DNA of 17,775 nt from DATGIQ01 sp035295665 (lineage in GTDB: Bacteria > Planctomycetota > Planctomycetia > Gemmatales > Gemmataceae): assembly GCA_035295665.1 (NCBI GenBank), contig DATGIQ010000277.1, positions 1-17,775 of the forward strand, in the 5' to 3' direction. The notes beneath the pieces were generated by a model. The model was not told where the DNA came from. It searched no databases and saw only the letters and a program-made list of their open reading frames with translations. How positions within the stretch are numbered: the first letter of the stretch is position 1; every line of letters begins with the position of its first letter. Made by a program: the position numbers and the translations under genes. Positions 7,889-15,727 of this stretch are shown here, piece after piece.

Positions 7889-8284
7889 TCAGGAGTGGCT
7901 GGTGCCACGTACCGCGGTGGCGTATGCCGTCGCATACGCACGGCAGTGGGAGATCGACAGCAGGATATCGGAGATGCGCAGCTGCTGAGCGATGTCCTTG
8001 GCAGCCCCGCACAATAGCACCTGCGGTCGGCCGTTGGAGTCATTGCGGATTTCCATTTCGGTCCAGCATAGCCCCCGGCGCCAGCCGGTCCCCAGGCATT
8101 TCAGGATGGCTTCCTTGGCCGCCCAGCGCCCGGCAAAATGCTCCATAGCCCGCTTCCGCTCTTGGCAATAGCGGATTTCGCGTTCCGTGTACACGCGGGT
8201 CAAAAAGAGCTCGCCATGCTGTTCGATCATCCGGCCAATCCGATGGCACTCCACGATGTCCGTGCCGATGCCAACGATTTCCAT
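7889..8284 (-). CDS. acpS: Holo-[acyl-carrier-protein] synthase
   Basis: A 131-aa enzyme that transfers the 4'-phosphopantetheine group from CoA to the acyl carrier protein of fatty acid synthesis, in the cytoplasm. Diagnostic motifs are GTDIVE (residues 7-12, with magnesium ligand D9), FLTRVYTEREIRYC (27-40), RWAAKEAILKCLG (53-65, catalytic region E58) and SISH (110-113). Length fits the family. Start at ATG 8284 gives the usual MEIVGIGTDIVE beginning; a weak GAGGCG lies upstream. It is divergent from the helicase gene and convergent, within 8 nt, with the small 66-aa gene. Confidence 0.96.
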   Translation of the reverse strand: MEIVGIGTDIVECHRIGRMIEQHGELFLTRVYTEREIRYCQERKRAMEHFAGRWAAKEAILKCLGTGWRRGLCWTEMEIRNDSNGRPQVLLCGAAKDIAQQLRISDILLSISHCRAYATAYATAVRGTSHS

Positions 8285-8327
8285 GGGAGACGCGCCTCAC
8301 CGTGTGGACCAGTTGCTCTTGCTGATC

Positions 8328-8356
8328 TTAGCAAAGTGGGCCAAGCGCTGTAAAAT
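8328..8356 (+). promoter_or_regulatory. Candidate promoter for the helicase gene
   Basis: TTAGCA (8328-8333) and TAAAAT (8351-8356) are separated by 17 nt in the divergent gap between acpS and the helicase gene. They match the sigma70 consensus at 4 of 6 and 5 of 6 positions. The leader would be roughly 95 nt. Confidence 0.4.
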
Positions 8357-8459
8357 CCGAAAGTGAAACCCGCCGCACTTCCTTTCCGCCGAACGTAGCG
8401 TGATTACCGTGGCGGCCTCGACATGGAGTTCCCAAGGGAGCTCGAAAGGAGTTGTGTTC

Positions 8460-10712
8460 ATGCCGCAAGACGCCGACCATGATTTACTCGCCGATTTGAC
8501 CGCGGCCCAGCGTGAGGCGGTTGTTTACATCGACGGACCGCTGCTCATTCTGGCTGGGGCGGGCAGCGGAAAGACCCGTGTCATTACTCGCCGTGTCGGT
8601 TATCTGCTCCACCAGGGGATCAAACCGTACCACATCCTGGCCATCACCTTCACGAACAAGGCGGCCGCAGAGATGCGGCAGCGGATCGAGGCGCTGGTTC
8701 CCGAGAGCCGGGTCTGGATCAGCACGTTTCATAGCTTGGGCGCACGCCTGTTACGGCTTTACTCCGATCGCCTCGGACTGGAGCGCAACTTTACCATCTA
8801 TGATCAGCAAGACCGCAACCGCCTGGTGAAGGCGGCCCTGGAAGCCGCCAACATCGACAACATCCGCTTTACTCCGGAGCGGGTTGAAGCTGCCATCAGC
8901 AAGGCGAAGAACCAGCTCCTCACGGCGGACCGGTATGCCGAACGGGCCGGAGACTTTTTCAGCCAGACCGTGGCCCGCGTGTACCCGATTTACGAAAAGA
9001 AGCTCCGCGACGCCAATGCCCTGGATTTCGACGACCTTCTTCTCATTCCGGCGCTGGCGCTCAAGCAAGATCCGGAGCTGCGTGCCGAGCTCGATGCCCG
9101 GTTTCGCTACGTGCTCATCGATGAATATCAGGACACCAACTCCGCTCAGTATGCGATTGCCCGTGGATTGTCGGTGGACTATCCGAACCTGTGCGTGGTC
9201 GGAGACCCTGACCAATCGATCTACGGTTGGCGCGGCGCCAATATCCGCAACATCCTCGATTTCGAGCGTGATTTCCCCAAAGCCCGGGTCATTACCCTCG
9301 ACCGCAATTACCGCAGCACCAAATCCATCCTGCGAGCGGCCAGCCATCTGATCGCCAACAATCGCCAACGGAAGCCAAAGGATCTCGTAACGGAAAACCC
9401 GGCCGGCCAACCGGTTGCCGTGCTCACCTTCGAGACCGGTCTCGATGAGGCCGATGCCATCGCCCGCCGGATCCGTCACAGCGTGCAAACCCAAGGACGC
9501 AGCTATCGGGATTTCGCGGTGTTCCTTCGTATCAACGCGCTGTCACGTGGATTGGAGGCGGCTTTCCTCAAGAATCGAGTGCCATATCAGATCGTGAAGG
9601 GATTGGCCTTCTTCGAACGCAAAGAAAACCGCGATGTGCTGGCTTACTTACGGCTACTGCTCAATCCGCGCGACGACCTCTCGTTTTTGCGGGCGGTCAA
9701 CGAGCCGGCACGCGGGGTTGGTAAAGTTTCGTTGGAGCATTTGCGGGCGTATGCGGAGCCTCGCGCCATCAGTCTGCTGGAAGCATCGGGCGAGGTTGGC
9801 CATATTCCCGCCCTCAAGGGGAAAGCGGCCGCGGGACTGCGGAGCTTTGCCCTGCTCATTCACGAGCTGACCCAGCTGGTGGATATGCCGCCCGATGAAG
9901 TCATCCGCCAGGTGCTCGACCGTAGTGGCTACCGCCAGATGCTCCAGATCGGCAACGATCCGGAAGATCAGGAACGATTGGCCAATATTGAAGAACTCAT
10001 CACCGCGGCCAAGCAGTTCGCCGCGGAGGACAGCGATCGGACACTGAGCGACTGGCTGGAGAATATCACGCTCGCCAGTGATGTGGATAGCTGGGATGAG
10101 CGTCAGGATTGCGTGTCGATCATGACCTTGCACTCGGCGAAGGGACTCGAGTTCCCGGTTGTGTACATGGCCGCGGTGGAGCAGGGGCTGTTGCCGCACG
10201 AACGCAGCCTGGCCAAGGACGAAGATGTGGAGGAAGAACGCCGGCTGGCCTTTGTCGGGATCACGCGGGCCAAGCAGGAGCTTTACCTCTGCCATGCCCG
10301 CCTGCGCGAGTTTCGGGGGCAAACGCTGTACGCGGTTCCTAGCATGTTCCTCGACGAGCTTGGGAGTGATGGGATTGAACCGATTGACCTGTCTGCCAGT
10401 GCGGCCGGCCGAGCGCGGGCCATCGATGCCTGGCGCGGCGGCAGCGAGGCCGCGGAGCAAGGTTGGGCCGACGCGGGGGTTTCGTCTCGGTCGCGGCAGA
10501 CCTCGCCGCGGACGCAGGCCACGCCTCCCGACGAGCATTCCCAGTATTTTGCCGAAGGGATGCTCGTGCACCATGATCAATATGGCACCGGCCGCGTCAC
10601 GCATGTGATGGGTCACGGCTCGCAGCGCAAGATCAAGGTCCGGTTTCGTTCAGCCGGCGAGCGCACGTTTCTGGCGGCCAAGGCCAAGCTGACGATTGTC
10701 AACAAAAAGTGA
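8460..10712 (+). CDS. pcrA: ATP-dependent DNA helicase, UvrD/PcrA type
   Basis: A 750-aa superfamily 1A 3'-5' helicase for DNA repair and replication-conflict resolution. The start is ATG 8460 because AAAGGAG (8445-8451) lies 8 nt before it and the protein then begins MPQDADHDLLADLTAAQREAV, matching the family Q-motif region; the frame opens 60 nt earlier. Motifs in order: Walker A GAGSGKT (33-39), ITFTNKAA, STFHSLG, Walker B DEYQD (221-225), GDPDQSIYGWRGA (248-260), LDRNYRS, TLHSAKGLEFPVV, and FVGITRAKQELYL. The C-terminal part (HHDQYGTGRV to the end) is the basic Tudor-like domain that in PcrA/UvrD binds RNA polymerase. A low-conservation linker of about 60 residues precedes it. It is a single gene, divergent from acpS. 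The name pcrA rests on motif content and the tail; uvrD would be equally acceptable. Confidence 0.94.
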   Translation: MPQDADHDLLADLTAAQREAVVYIDGPLLILAGAGSGKTRVITRRVGYLLHQGIKPYHILAITFTNKAAAEMRQRIEALVPESRVWISTFHSLGARLLRLYSDRLGLERNFTIYDQQDRNRLVKAALEAANIDNIRFTPERVEAAISKAKNQLLTADRYAERAGDFFSQTVARVYPIYEKKLRDANALDFDDLLLIPALALKQDPELRAELDARFRYVLIDEYQDTNSAQYAIARGLSVDYPNLCVVGDPDQSIYGWRGANIRNILDFERDFPKARVITLDRNYRSTKSILRAASHLIANNRQRKPKDLVTENPAGQPVAVLTFETGLDEADAIARRIRHSVQTQGRSYRDFAVFLRINALSRGLEAAFLKNRVPYQIVKGLAFFERKENRDVLAYLRLLLNPRDDLSFLRAVNEPARGVGKVSLEHLRAYAEPRAISLLEASGEVGHIPALKGKAAAGLRSFALLIHELTQLVDMPPDEVIRQVLDRSGYRQMLQIGNDPEDQERLANIEELITAAKQFAAEDSDRTLSDWLENITLASDVDSWDERQDCVSIMTLHSAKGLEFPVVYMAAVEQGLLPHERSLAKDEDVEEERRLAFVGITRAKQELYLCHARLREFRGQTLYAVPSMFLDELGSDGIEPIDLSASAAGRARAIDAWRGGSEAAEQGWADAGVSSRSRQTSPRTQATPPDEHSQYFAEGMLVHHDQYGTGRVTHVMGHGSQRKIKVRFRSAGERTFLAAKAKLTIVNKK

Positions 10713-10798
10713 ATCCCTACGATGGACCAGGATGACACGGGCAAGCCAGCCCTTGGACGCCCTCACAACATCCCCGGATTCAACGACGAGCGACCCGC

Positions 10799-11635
10799 AT
10801 GTTTACCCTCAGTGCCTTTGCCGATGAAATCAGCCCCGATCCGCAAGAGCAGATCGATGTGCTGAAAACCTGTGGAGTGCGCCACATCGAATTGCGCTCG
10901 ATCCACAAGACAAACGTCCTCGACCTCACCGACCTTCAGGTAAAGGAGCTGAAGTCGCTCCTGGATCGGCACGGCTTCTGTTTGAGCGCCATCGGCTCAC
11001 CGATCGGCAAGATCAAAATCAATGAGCCATTCGAGCCCCACTTGAAACGGTTCCAGCGTGCCATCGAGTTGTGCAAACTTTTCGCCACGCCGAACATCCG
11101 CATCTTTTCGTATTACCTGCCGGACGGCGACGACTGGGCCCGGTGGCGACCGACGGTTCTGGACCGGATGTGGGCCAAGCTCGAATTGGCCGAGAAAGCG
11201 GGAGTGCGGCTGGTGCACGAGAACGAACACCGCATTTATGGCGACGATCCCCAGCGGGTTCGCGATCTGATGGAAACCGTGTGTGGCCGGGTGGATGGCC
11301 GCTATTTTGGTGCGGCGTACGATCCTGCCAATTATGTTTTCTGCGGCTACGATCCGTGGCAGGGCTGGCAACTGACCAAGCCGTGGACCGTCCACTTCCA
11401 CATCAAGGATTGGGTCCATGGTGAACCGCATGGGCGAGTGGCTGGCGAAGGGCAGGGGCGAATTCCCGACGTCATGGCCGAGGCTGTGGCCATGAACTAC
11501 GATGGCTTTGCCACACTCGAACCCCATCTGCTGGGCGGCGGACCGACCGGCGGCGTGACGGGGCCGGAACTGTTCCCGAAGGCGGTGATGGCCTTCAAGA
11601 AAGTGCTGGAGCAAGTGGGAGCGCAGGTCCGGTGA
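10799..11635 (+). CDS. Sugar phosphate isomerase/epimerase-like TIM barrel (xylose isomerase-like)
   Basis: A 278-aa AP-endonuclease-2/xylose-isomerase-like TIM barrel. It starts with FTLSAFADEISPD, typical of this family. Probable metal ligands are E141 (HENEH), D175 (AYDPAN), H201 (HFHIKD) and E241 (TLEPHL), in the usual order for a divalent-metal site. The start at ATG 10799 fits the family N-terminus, though no strong ribosome site is seen. The gene ends in GTGA, sharing 4 nt with the following gene, so translation of the two is probably coupled and they likely act in one process. Planctomycetes carry many such proteins and most are uncharacterised; sugar or inositol-type isomerisation is an inference. 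It lies 86 nt after the helicase gene. Confidence 0.88.
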   Translation: MFTLSAFADEISPDPQEQIDVLKTCGVRHIELRSIHKTNVLDLTDLQVKELKSLLDRHGFCLSAIGSPIGKIKINEPFEPHLKRFQRAIELCKLFATPNIRIFSYYLPDGDDWARWRPTVLDRMWAKLELAEKAGVRLVHENEHRIYGDDPQRVRDLMETVCGRVDGRYFGAAYDPANYVFCGYDPWQGWQLTKPWTVHFHIKDWVHGEPHGRVAGEGQGRIPDVMAEAVAMNYDGFATLEPHLLGGGPTGGVTGPELFPKAVMAFKKVLEQVGAQVR

Positions 11636-13173
11636 GTGCGGCTTGGCCATCGGTGCACGTCCGCGTGAACGATGCTGCCACCGGGCAGCCGACGCCCGTG
11701 CGGATTCGCTTTACCAACCCCGCCGGTGAGTACTTTGCCCCGCTGGGACGTCTCGAAAAGTTTGCCACGGGTCCGAACGAAGATGTGGGCGGCAACCTGC
11801 TGCTAGGCTCCCGCCGCTATGCCTACATCGACGGGACTTGCGAAATCCGATTACCGCCCGGCCCGATCCTCGTGGAAATTCACAAGGGCCCAGAATATCA
11901 GCCCCGCGTTCTCCAGGCGACGCTCAAGCCCGGGCAGCTGGCCTTGCGAACCACCATCGAACGCTGGGTCAACCTGCGCCAGCACGGCTGGTATTCGGGC
12001 GATCTGCGTTCCCATTTCCTCACGCCGCATGCGGCGCTGCTGGAGGCCGCGGCCGAAGACCTGGCCGTGGTCAATCTCCTGATCATTTCGGATGCACCGG
12101 GGGCGGCGGTCCGATCGGAGGACGGGGAATCGTTTCCGGTGATTGCCAACATTCTTGCCTTCAGTGGCCAGCGTCCGGCTTTGGAAATGCCGGGGCACAT
12201 GGTCGTGGTGAATACGTACAATCACCACGTGCCGCTGGGGAACCTCGCCCTCCTCAATTGCCACCGGATCATCTACCCCCTGTATGCCGACAGGATCCTA
12301 GGATCCCCCGATTGGACGCTGGCCGATTGGTGCGATCAGTGCCATCGCAAGGGGGGATTGGTTGTCGGTACGGAGGACCTGGCACGGGATAGAATTCGTG
12401 CGGAAGCCGGCTGTGGTGAGATGCTGGCCGAAGTGATCCTGGGAAAGATCGATGCCGTCGAACTGCCGGTCCTCCGGTCGCTGAGGGAATTCGCTCAGGC
12501 CGATTGGTATTCCTTGCTCAACATTGGCTGCCGGCTGCCGCTCGTTGGCTCAAGCGCCAAGTCGAGCAACGCTCAGGTTCTGGGCAGTTGGCGAAGTTAC
12601 GTCCGGCTCCGGCCCGACCAAGGATTCACGTATCGGGACTGGATCGAAGCGATTCGCGCCGGACGGACCTTCCTCACGAACGGGCCAATGTTGTCCTTGA
12701 GCGTGAACGGCCAAGATCCGGGAGCCATCCTTGACTTGCCGTCTCTCGATCAACCGGTTCAGATCATGGCTGAAGTGCAAAGTTGGGTGCCCGTGGATAC
12801 GCTGGAATTGATTCTCAACGGCGAAGTCTACCGCCAGGTGCCCGTATCGGGTTCTCCTGCCACCGCCAGGTTGGAGCTGGACACCAAGCTCCCCGCTGCC
12901 GGTTGGTTGGCGTTGCGCTGTAGCGGACCGTGTGTCGATCCGGAAAACAAGTTGTCCGTCTGCTTTGGGGCTCACACATCGCCGATTTACGTGCAAGTAG
13001 GAGGTCGCCCACCTCCACCAGGCGCCAGAAGTTTGGCGGATATCCTGGATCTCCTGGACCAGATGCTGGCTCGGGTCGGCGGGGAGAAACAGGCGCGGGA
13101 AGGCGGCATGCGCCACCTTGTTGAGATTTTGGAGCGTGCGCGGCGGCTACTGGCCGAGCGCAGGCAAGCTTGA
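11632..13173 (+). CDS. CehA/McbA-like family protein with altered PHP-type motif
   Basis: A 513-aa protein starting at GTG 11632 within the stop of the previous gene (GTGA overlap). The N-terminal part (about 5-110) is a beta-rich domain on polypeptide modification or carbohydrate-binding lines, followed by the CehA-like region: HGWYSGDLRSHF (118-129), SPHAALLE-like TPHAALLEAAAEDLAVVNLL, then WCDQCHRKGGLVV (233-245) and a late FTYRDWIEAIRAGRTFLTNGP (332-352). The family is annotated as metallohydrolase; the usual start of the metal site is D-x-H-x-H, here D-L-R-S-H, so one ligand is replaced by Arg125. There is no clear signal peptide, unlike many relatives. The last 50 residues look like an alpha-helical tail. 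A small hairpin (GTGCC-GTG-GGCAC, 13179-13191) follows the stop and could be a weak terminator. The substrate is unknown. Confidence 0.75.
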   Translation: MSAAWPSVHVRVNDAATGQPTPVRIRFTNPAGEYFAPLGRLEKFATGPNEDVGGNLLLGSRRYAYIDGTCEIRLPPGPILVEIHKGPEYQPRVLQATLKPGQLALRTTIERWVNLRQHGWYSGDLRSHFLTPHAALLEAAAEDLAVVNLLIISDAPGAAVRSEDGESFPVIANILAFSGQRPALEMPGHMVVVNTYNHHVPLGNLALLNCHRIIYPLYADRILGSPDWTLADWCDQCHRKGGLVVGTEDLARDRIRAEAGCGEMLAEVILGKIDAVELPVLRSLREFAQADWYSLLNIGCRLPLVGSSAKSSNAQVLGSWRSYVRLRPDQGFTYRDWIEAIRAGRTFLTNGPMLSLSVNGQDPGAILDLPSLDQPVQIMAEVQSWVPVDTLELILNGEVYRQVPVSGSPATARLELDTKLPAAGWLALRCSGPCVDPENKLSVCFGAHTSPIYVQVGGRPPPPGARSLADILDLLDQMLARVGGEKQAREGGMRHLVEILERARRLLAERRQA

Positions 13174-13214
13174 TCGGTGTGCCGTGGGCACTCTTCTAAA
13201 CGAACTACTGTAGT

Positions 13215-13252
13215 GTGTCTGTTTTGGATCAGCCGCGGTTCTTCGAACGACG
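13215..13252 (+). repeat. Degenerate half copy of the 6863-6930 palindromic element
   Basis: Aligned without gaps to 6863-6900, 28 of 38 positions agree by my count, including the GTGTC end and the CGGTTC box. A small stem, GTTC-TTC-GAAC, is kept. The right half of the element is not found after it. The rest of 13174-13425 shows no convincing gene. Confidence 0.4.
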
Positions 13253-13425
13253 TCTCTGCTACGAACCCGTCGGGCAGACCTTTGCCAAGTTTTGCCAACG
13301 CAAACTTCTCCGTCGGTTGCTTGCCAGAACTGCCGCACGCCAGCTACAATCGACATCAGCTGAGCGAACCAGATTCTGCAAATTCATTTTCCAAATGCGG
13401 GTTTTGCCATCAACAATCTGGAAGA

Positions 13426-13708
13426 GAGCTAACGCAAGCCCAATATCTACAAGCCGCCTTGACGGTCGCCGCCGAGGGAGGCAAGGCTGACATTGCCAGG
13501 CCCATGAAAGGAATGGGCTCGGGCATACGAGATTGCTTTGCCGTATCAGGGGGATGCCTTTCGGCTGATCTATGCCGTGCAGCTCGCCGGGGCCATCTGG
13601 GTCGTCCATGCGTTTCAGAAGAAATCGACGCGGGGCATCAAGACGCGGAACCACGAGATTGATCTCATCAAGGAGCGGCTGAAACGATTGAAGGAGATGT
13701 TGCGATGA
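13426..13708 (+). pseudogene. RelE/HigB-like (phage Gp49-like) toxin, frameshifted
   Basis: The toxin is split over two frames. Upstream of about 13525 one frame reads LTVAAEGGKADIARPMKGMGSG; after it the next frame reads YEIALPYQGDAFRLIYAVQ, then WVVHAFQKKSTRGIKT and a basic C-terminal helix (LIKERLKRLKEMLR). Together they reproduce the pattern of phage-derived Gp49-like/HigB toxins of about 100-110 aa, which cleave mRNA at the ribosome. The second frame has a stop at 13505-13507 and no start codon of its own. The N-terminus upstream of about 13426 is unclear and may be eroded; no start or ribosome site was found for it. The 3' end overlaps the antitoxin start by 4 nt (ATGA at 13705-13708), the usual toxin-first arrangement. 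A sequencing error at the shift cannot be excluded. Confidence 0.7.
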
Positions 13709-14028
13709 AAGGGGAGCGGCTGGAGGTAGTCCACGGTAGCGGGAATGTATTTCGTGACTTGGGACACGAGAAGGCGGATATCGACCAATGCAAGGCGATC
13801 CTTGCCGCCGAAATCATCAAGACGCTCGACCGTGAGGGGCTTAGCGTGCGTGCAGCGCAAGCCCGCACGGGGATTGCAGCGGCCGATTTCTCGCGCATCC
13901 GCAATGCCGATTTAGGCCGGTTCACGGTTGATCGCCTGATGTCGATCATCAACCGGCTGGGGTCACGGGTCGAAGTGAAGCTCAAAGTGCGGCGAGGCGA
14001 AACTGGCGAGCACGCCGCGTTGTTTTAG
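13705..14028 (+). CDS. XRE-family antitoxin (HigA-like)
   Basis: A 107-aa DNA-binding antitoxin. The start at ATG 13705 has AAGGAG (13691-13696) 8 nt upstream. After an N-terminal segment (VVHGSGNVFRDLGH), a helix-turn-helix lies at about residues 38-90: AAEIIKTLDREGLSVRAAQARTGIAAADFSRIRN, followed by FTVDRLMSIINRLG. This matches the HTH type found in HigA-like antitoxins that neutralise the Gp49-like toxin and repress their own operon. The frame is intact although the toxin before it is broken. Retention may reflect a role as regulator, protection against related toxins, or recent decay. No clear operator was identified. The next 286 bp up to the tRNA hold no gene; they contain only a small GGGC-AAAAA-GCCC hairpin and an AT-rich stretch before the tRNA. 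Confidence 0.85.
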   Translation: MKGERLEVVHGSGNVFRDLGHEKADIDQCKAILAAEIIKTLDREGLSVRAAQARTGIAAADFSRIRNADLGRFTVDRLMSIINRLGSRVEVKLKVRRGETGEHAALF

Positions 14029-14314
14029 GGAGCAGCAAAAGTGCTCGCCTGGTTGACGGCCGGTTTGGTGGTGGGCATGGCCCGAGCCAAAAAAAACCGA
14101 CTGAGGCCTTGCGGCGTGTCAGCCGGGCAAAAAGCCCCTGATCGATACCCCTGGTGCAGAACCGCGTGTCATGTAGAATAGCAGCGGATTTGGCAGGCAA
14201 GTTAGCAGGATGCCGCCTGACTGCCGTCCCGAGAATTAGCAGAACCGAAATCACGCGGTGGTCAACAGAAATATGACGACGCAAGTAATTAAATAACAAA
14301 GACTTAATCATTTC

Positions 14315-14403
14315 GGAGAGGTGACCGAGCGGCCGAAGGTGCGGCACTGGAAATGCCGTGTGGGGGTCAAACCTCACCGCGGGTTCGAATCCCGCCCTCT
14401 CCG
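14315..14403 (+). tRNA. tRNA-Ser (anticodon GGA)
   Basis: A full cloverleaf can be drawn: acceptor stem GGAGAGG (14315-14321) with CCTCTCC (14396-14402) and discriminator G14403; anticodon stem CGGCA/TGCCG with loop CTGGAAA, anticodon GGA at 14349-14351, reading UCC/UCU serine codons; a long variable arm (class II, as expected for Ser); and T stem-loop GCGGG-TTCGAAT-CCCGC. CCA is not encoded. AT-rich DNA just upstream (TAATTAAATAA near 14287) may hold the promoter. The 3' end is the likely attachment site for the integrase next to it. Confidence 0.96.
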
Positions 14404-14464
14404 CTACCAGTCAAGGACTTACGGCAATTCGAGAGAACCTTCATGTGCGTCGCTTTCCAGTGGA

Positions 14465-14484
14465 TGTTACGTAAACTGTTACGT
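14465..14484. repeat. Direct repeat TGTTACGT next to integrase 3' end
   Basis: TGTTACGT occurs at 14465-14472 and 14477-14484, 12 bp apart, between tRNA and integrase. Short direct repeats at this place are compatible with arm-type binding sites of the recombinase. This is inferred from position only. Confidence 0.35.
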
Positions 14485-15503
14485 CAGGCTTTGAGGATCG
14501 CTTCCTCCAGCACGTCGTCCACGTCGGTGTAGTAGGTCAGGGTCGTTTTGATGTCCGCGTGCCGCATGAGCCGCTGCAAGACCGGGGCTGGCACCGCGGC
14601 CGCGTAGCGACTGCCGAACGACCGGCGGAGGTCATGCAAAGAGATCCGCAAGCCCGCGATCTTTGCAATCTTGCCAAACTTGCGCGACACTTCCCTGGGG
14701 ATATGGTGAAACGGGAAGAGATGGCCATGCTTCAGGCCGGGTAATTGTTGGAGGATCTCCGCCAACTGGGGATGGAGCGGCAACCACTGGTCTTCATCGC
14801 TCTTGTTGTAGGCGGCCGGAATCCGAATGCGTGCCGCACCGAAATCGATGTGCGGCGTCTCGGGCTTGTCCCAGGTAAGGTCCAGCATCTCGTTGCGTCG
14901 CATGCCGGTGTACCAGGCGGTGGCGATGAAGGCTGCCCAATGCCGATCAGGTGCTTTCATGAGTAACCGCTCGAACTCCTCGGCTACGATCTTGCGGATG
15001 GTCTTCTTCCTCGGGACTTTGGGCATGACGACTTTGGGCGCGGCGGTAATCAGCTTCTGATCGGCGGCCCAGCGCAGCGCGGCTCGGAGATAGGCTAGGT
15101 GCCCTTGGACCGTCGCGGGTTTGTAGCCCTTTGCGCGTAGCGCGAGCGCATACTTGCTCAGGGTCCGCTCCGTAATCTGGCCGAGCGTCTTGGGACAGGC
15201 CAATTCTTCGAAGGCATCGAAGACGTAGCCAGCTTTGGCCGCCGTGGCTCGGCGCCTTCCCGTGAGTTTTTCGTCTTCGTAGAGTTCCCGGAATCTGTCC
15301 CATGCCATCTTGCTCGGTTCCTGAGCTAATCCGTGGTTCAGCTCGTACTCCAGGTCGGCGCGGGCCTTCTCAGCCTCTTTCTCGTCCTGCGTATGAGCGC
15401 TCCGGCTCTTCCGCTTCCCGGTATCGGGGTCGATCCACTGGAGCACCAAGGACGCGCGGTCCTTGAAGCGCTGCACCCAGACGGTCATACGTTTGTCAAG
15501 CAT
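14484..15503 (-). CDS. Tyrosine-type site-specific recombinase/integrase
   Basis: A 339-aa integrase. The start is ATG 15503, preceded by GGAGGT (15513-15508) with a 4-nt gap; a GTG at 15509 would overlap that site. The N-terminal part carries a short basic beta region (WVQRFKDRASLVLQWID, like an AP2-type arm-binding domain), then a SAM-like core-binding domain (about 65-155). The catalytic domain has R202 (TGMRRNEML), K234 (YNKSDED), H290-x-x-R293 (HDLRRSFG), H315 (MRHADIKTT) and nucleophile Y324 or Y325 (TYYTDV), so all conserved residues are present. It probably integrates at the adjacent tRNA-Ser 3' end. Planctomycetes carry many relatives with the HDLRR...LMRH pattern. A small ORF and a strong hairpin lie just upstream. 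Confidence 0.95.
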   Translation of the reverse strand: MLDKRMTVWVQRFKDRASLVLQWIDPDTGKRKSRSAHTQDEKEAEKARADLEYELNHGLAQEPSKMAWDRFRELYEDEKLTGRRRATAAKAGYVFDAFEELACPKTLGQITERTLSKYALALRAKGYKPATVQGHLAYLRAALRWAADQKLITAAPKVVMPKVPRKKTIRKIVAEEFERLLMKAPDRHWAAFIATAWYTGMRRNEMLDLTWDKPETPHIDFGAARIRIPAAYNKSDEDQWLPLHPQLAEILQQLPGLKHGHLFPFHHIPREVSRKFGKIAKIAGLRISLHDLRRSFGSRYAAAVPAPVLQRLMRHADIKTTLTYYTDVDDVLEEAILKA

Positions 15504-15529
15504 ACACACCTCCGTACAATGCCACGGGA

Positions 15530-15715
15530 TTAGAAGAACGGCCGGCCGATCCGTGGCGATTGGCCGGCCGTTGCGTATCTTGGTGGTTCCTTGTTCGCCT
15601 GCGAGGATGAAACGGCACCGGGGACATCTTCAGTGCCGCACTTGTCGGAGAGTGTCCAGTGCGGGACTTTGGGCAGACGATAGCAGACGAGGAGAGGTTG
15701 GTGAGGACAGGCCAT
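15530..15715 (-). CDS. Possible small ORF upstream of integrase, 61 aa
   Basis: Starts at ATG 15715 with AAAGGG 6 nt before it and ends 26 nt from the integrase start. It begins MACPHQPLLVCYRLPKVPHW and has three cysteines (CPH, VCY, KCG). It would be in the place of an excisionase or recombination directionality factor, but I see no helix-turn-helix and recognise no family. Its 3' end coincides with the hairpin at 15537-15572, which may mean that the ORF is fortuitous. Confidence 0.3.
   Translation of the reverse strand: MACPHQPLLVCYRLPKVPHWTLSDKCGTEDVPGAVSSSQANKEPPRYATAGQSPRIGRPFF
15537..15572. repeat. Strong inverted repeat with GGCCGGCC cores
   Basis: AACGGCCGGCCGAT (15537-15550) faces ATTGGCCGGCCGTT (15559-15572) across an 8-nt loop, with one position differing. 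It stands in the upstream region of the integrase gene. There is no T-run in either direction, so a terminator is unlikely; an operator or a recombinase/RDF binding site is possible. Confidence 0.5.
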
Positions 15716-15727
15716 GGCAGACCCTTT

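Noticed and set aside
9654..10616. Open frame of 320 aa on the minus strand
   Set aside because: Antisense shadow of the helicase gene; the plus-strand frame has all SF1 motifs.
13177..13662. 161-aa open frame after the CehA-like gene
   Set aside because: Only its middle (toxin N-terminal part, about 13426-13525) resembles a protein; the rest is noncoding or the wrong frame of the toxin, so it is described as a pseudogene.
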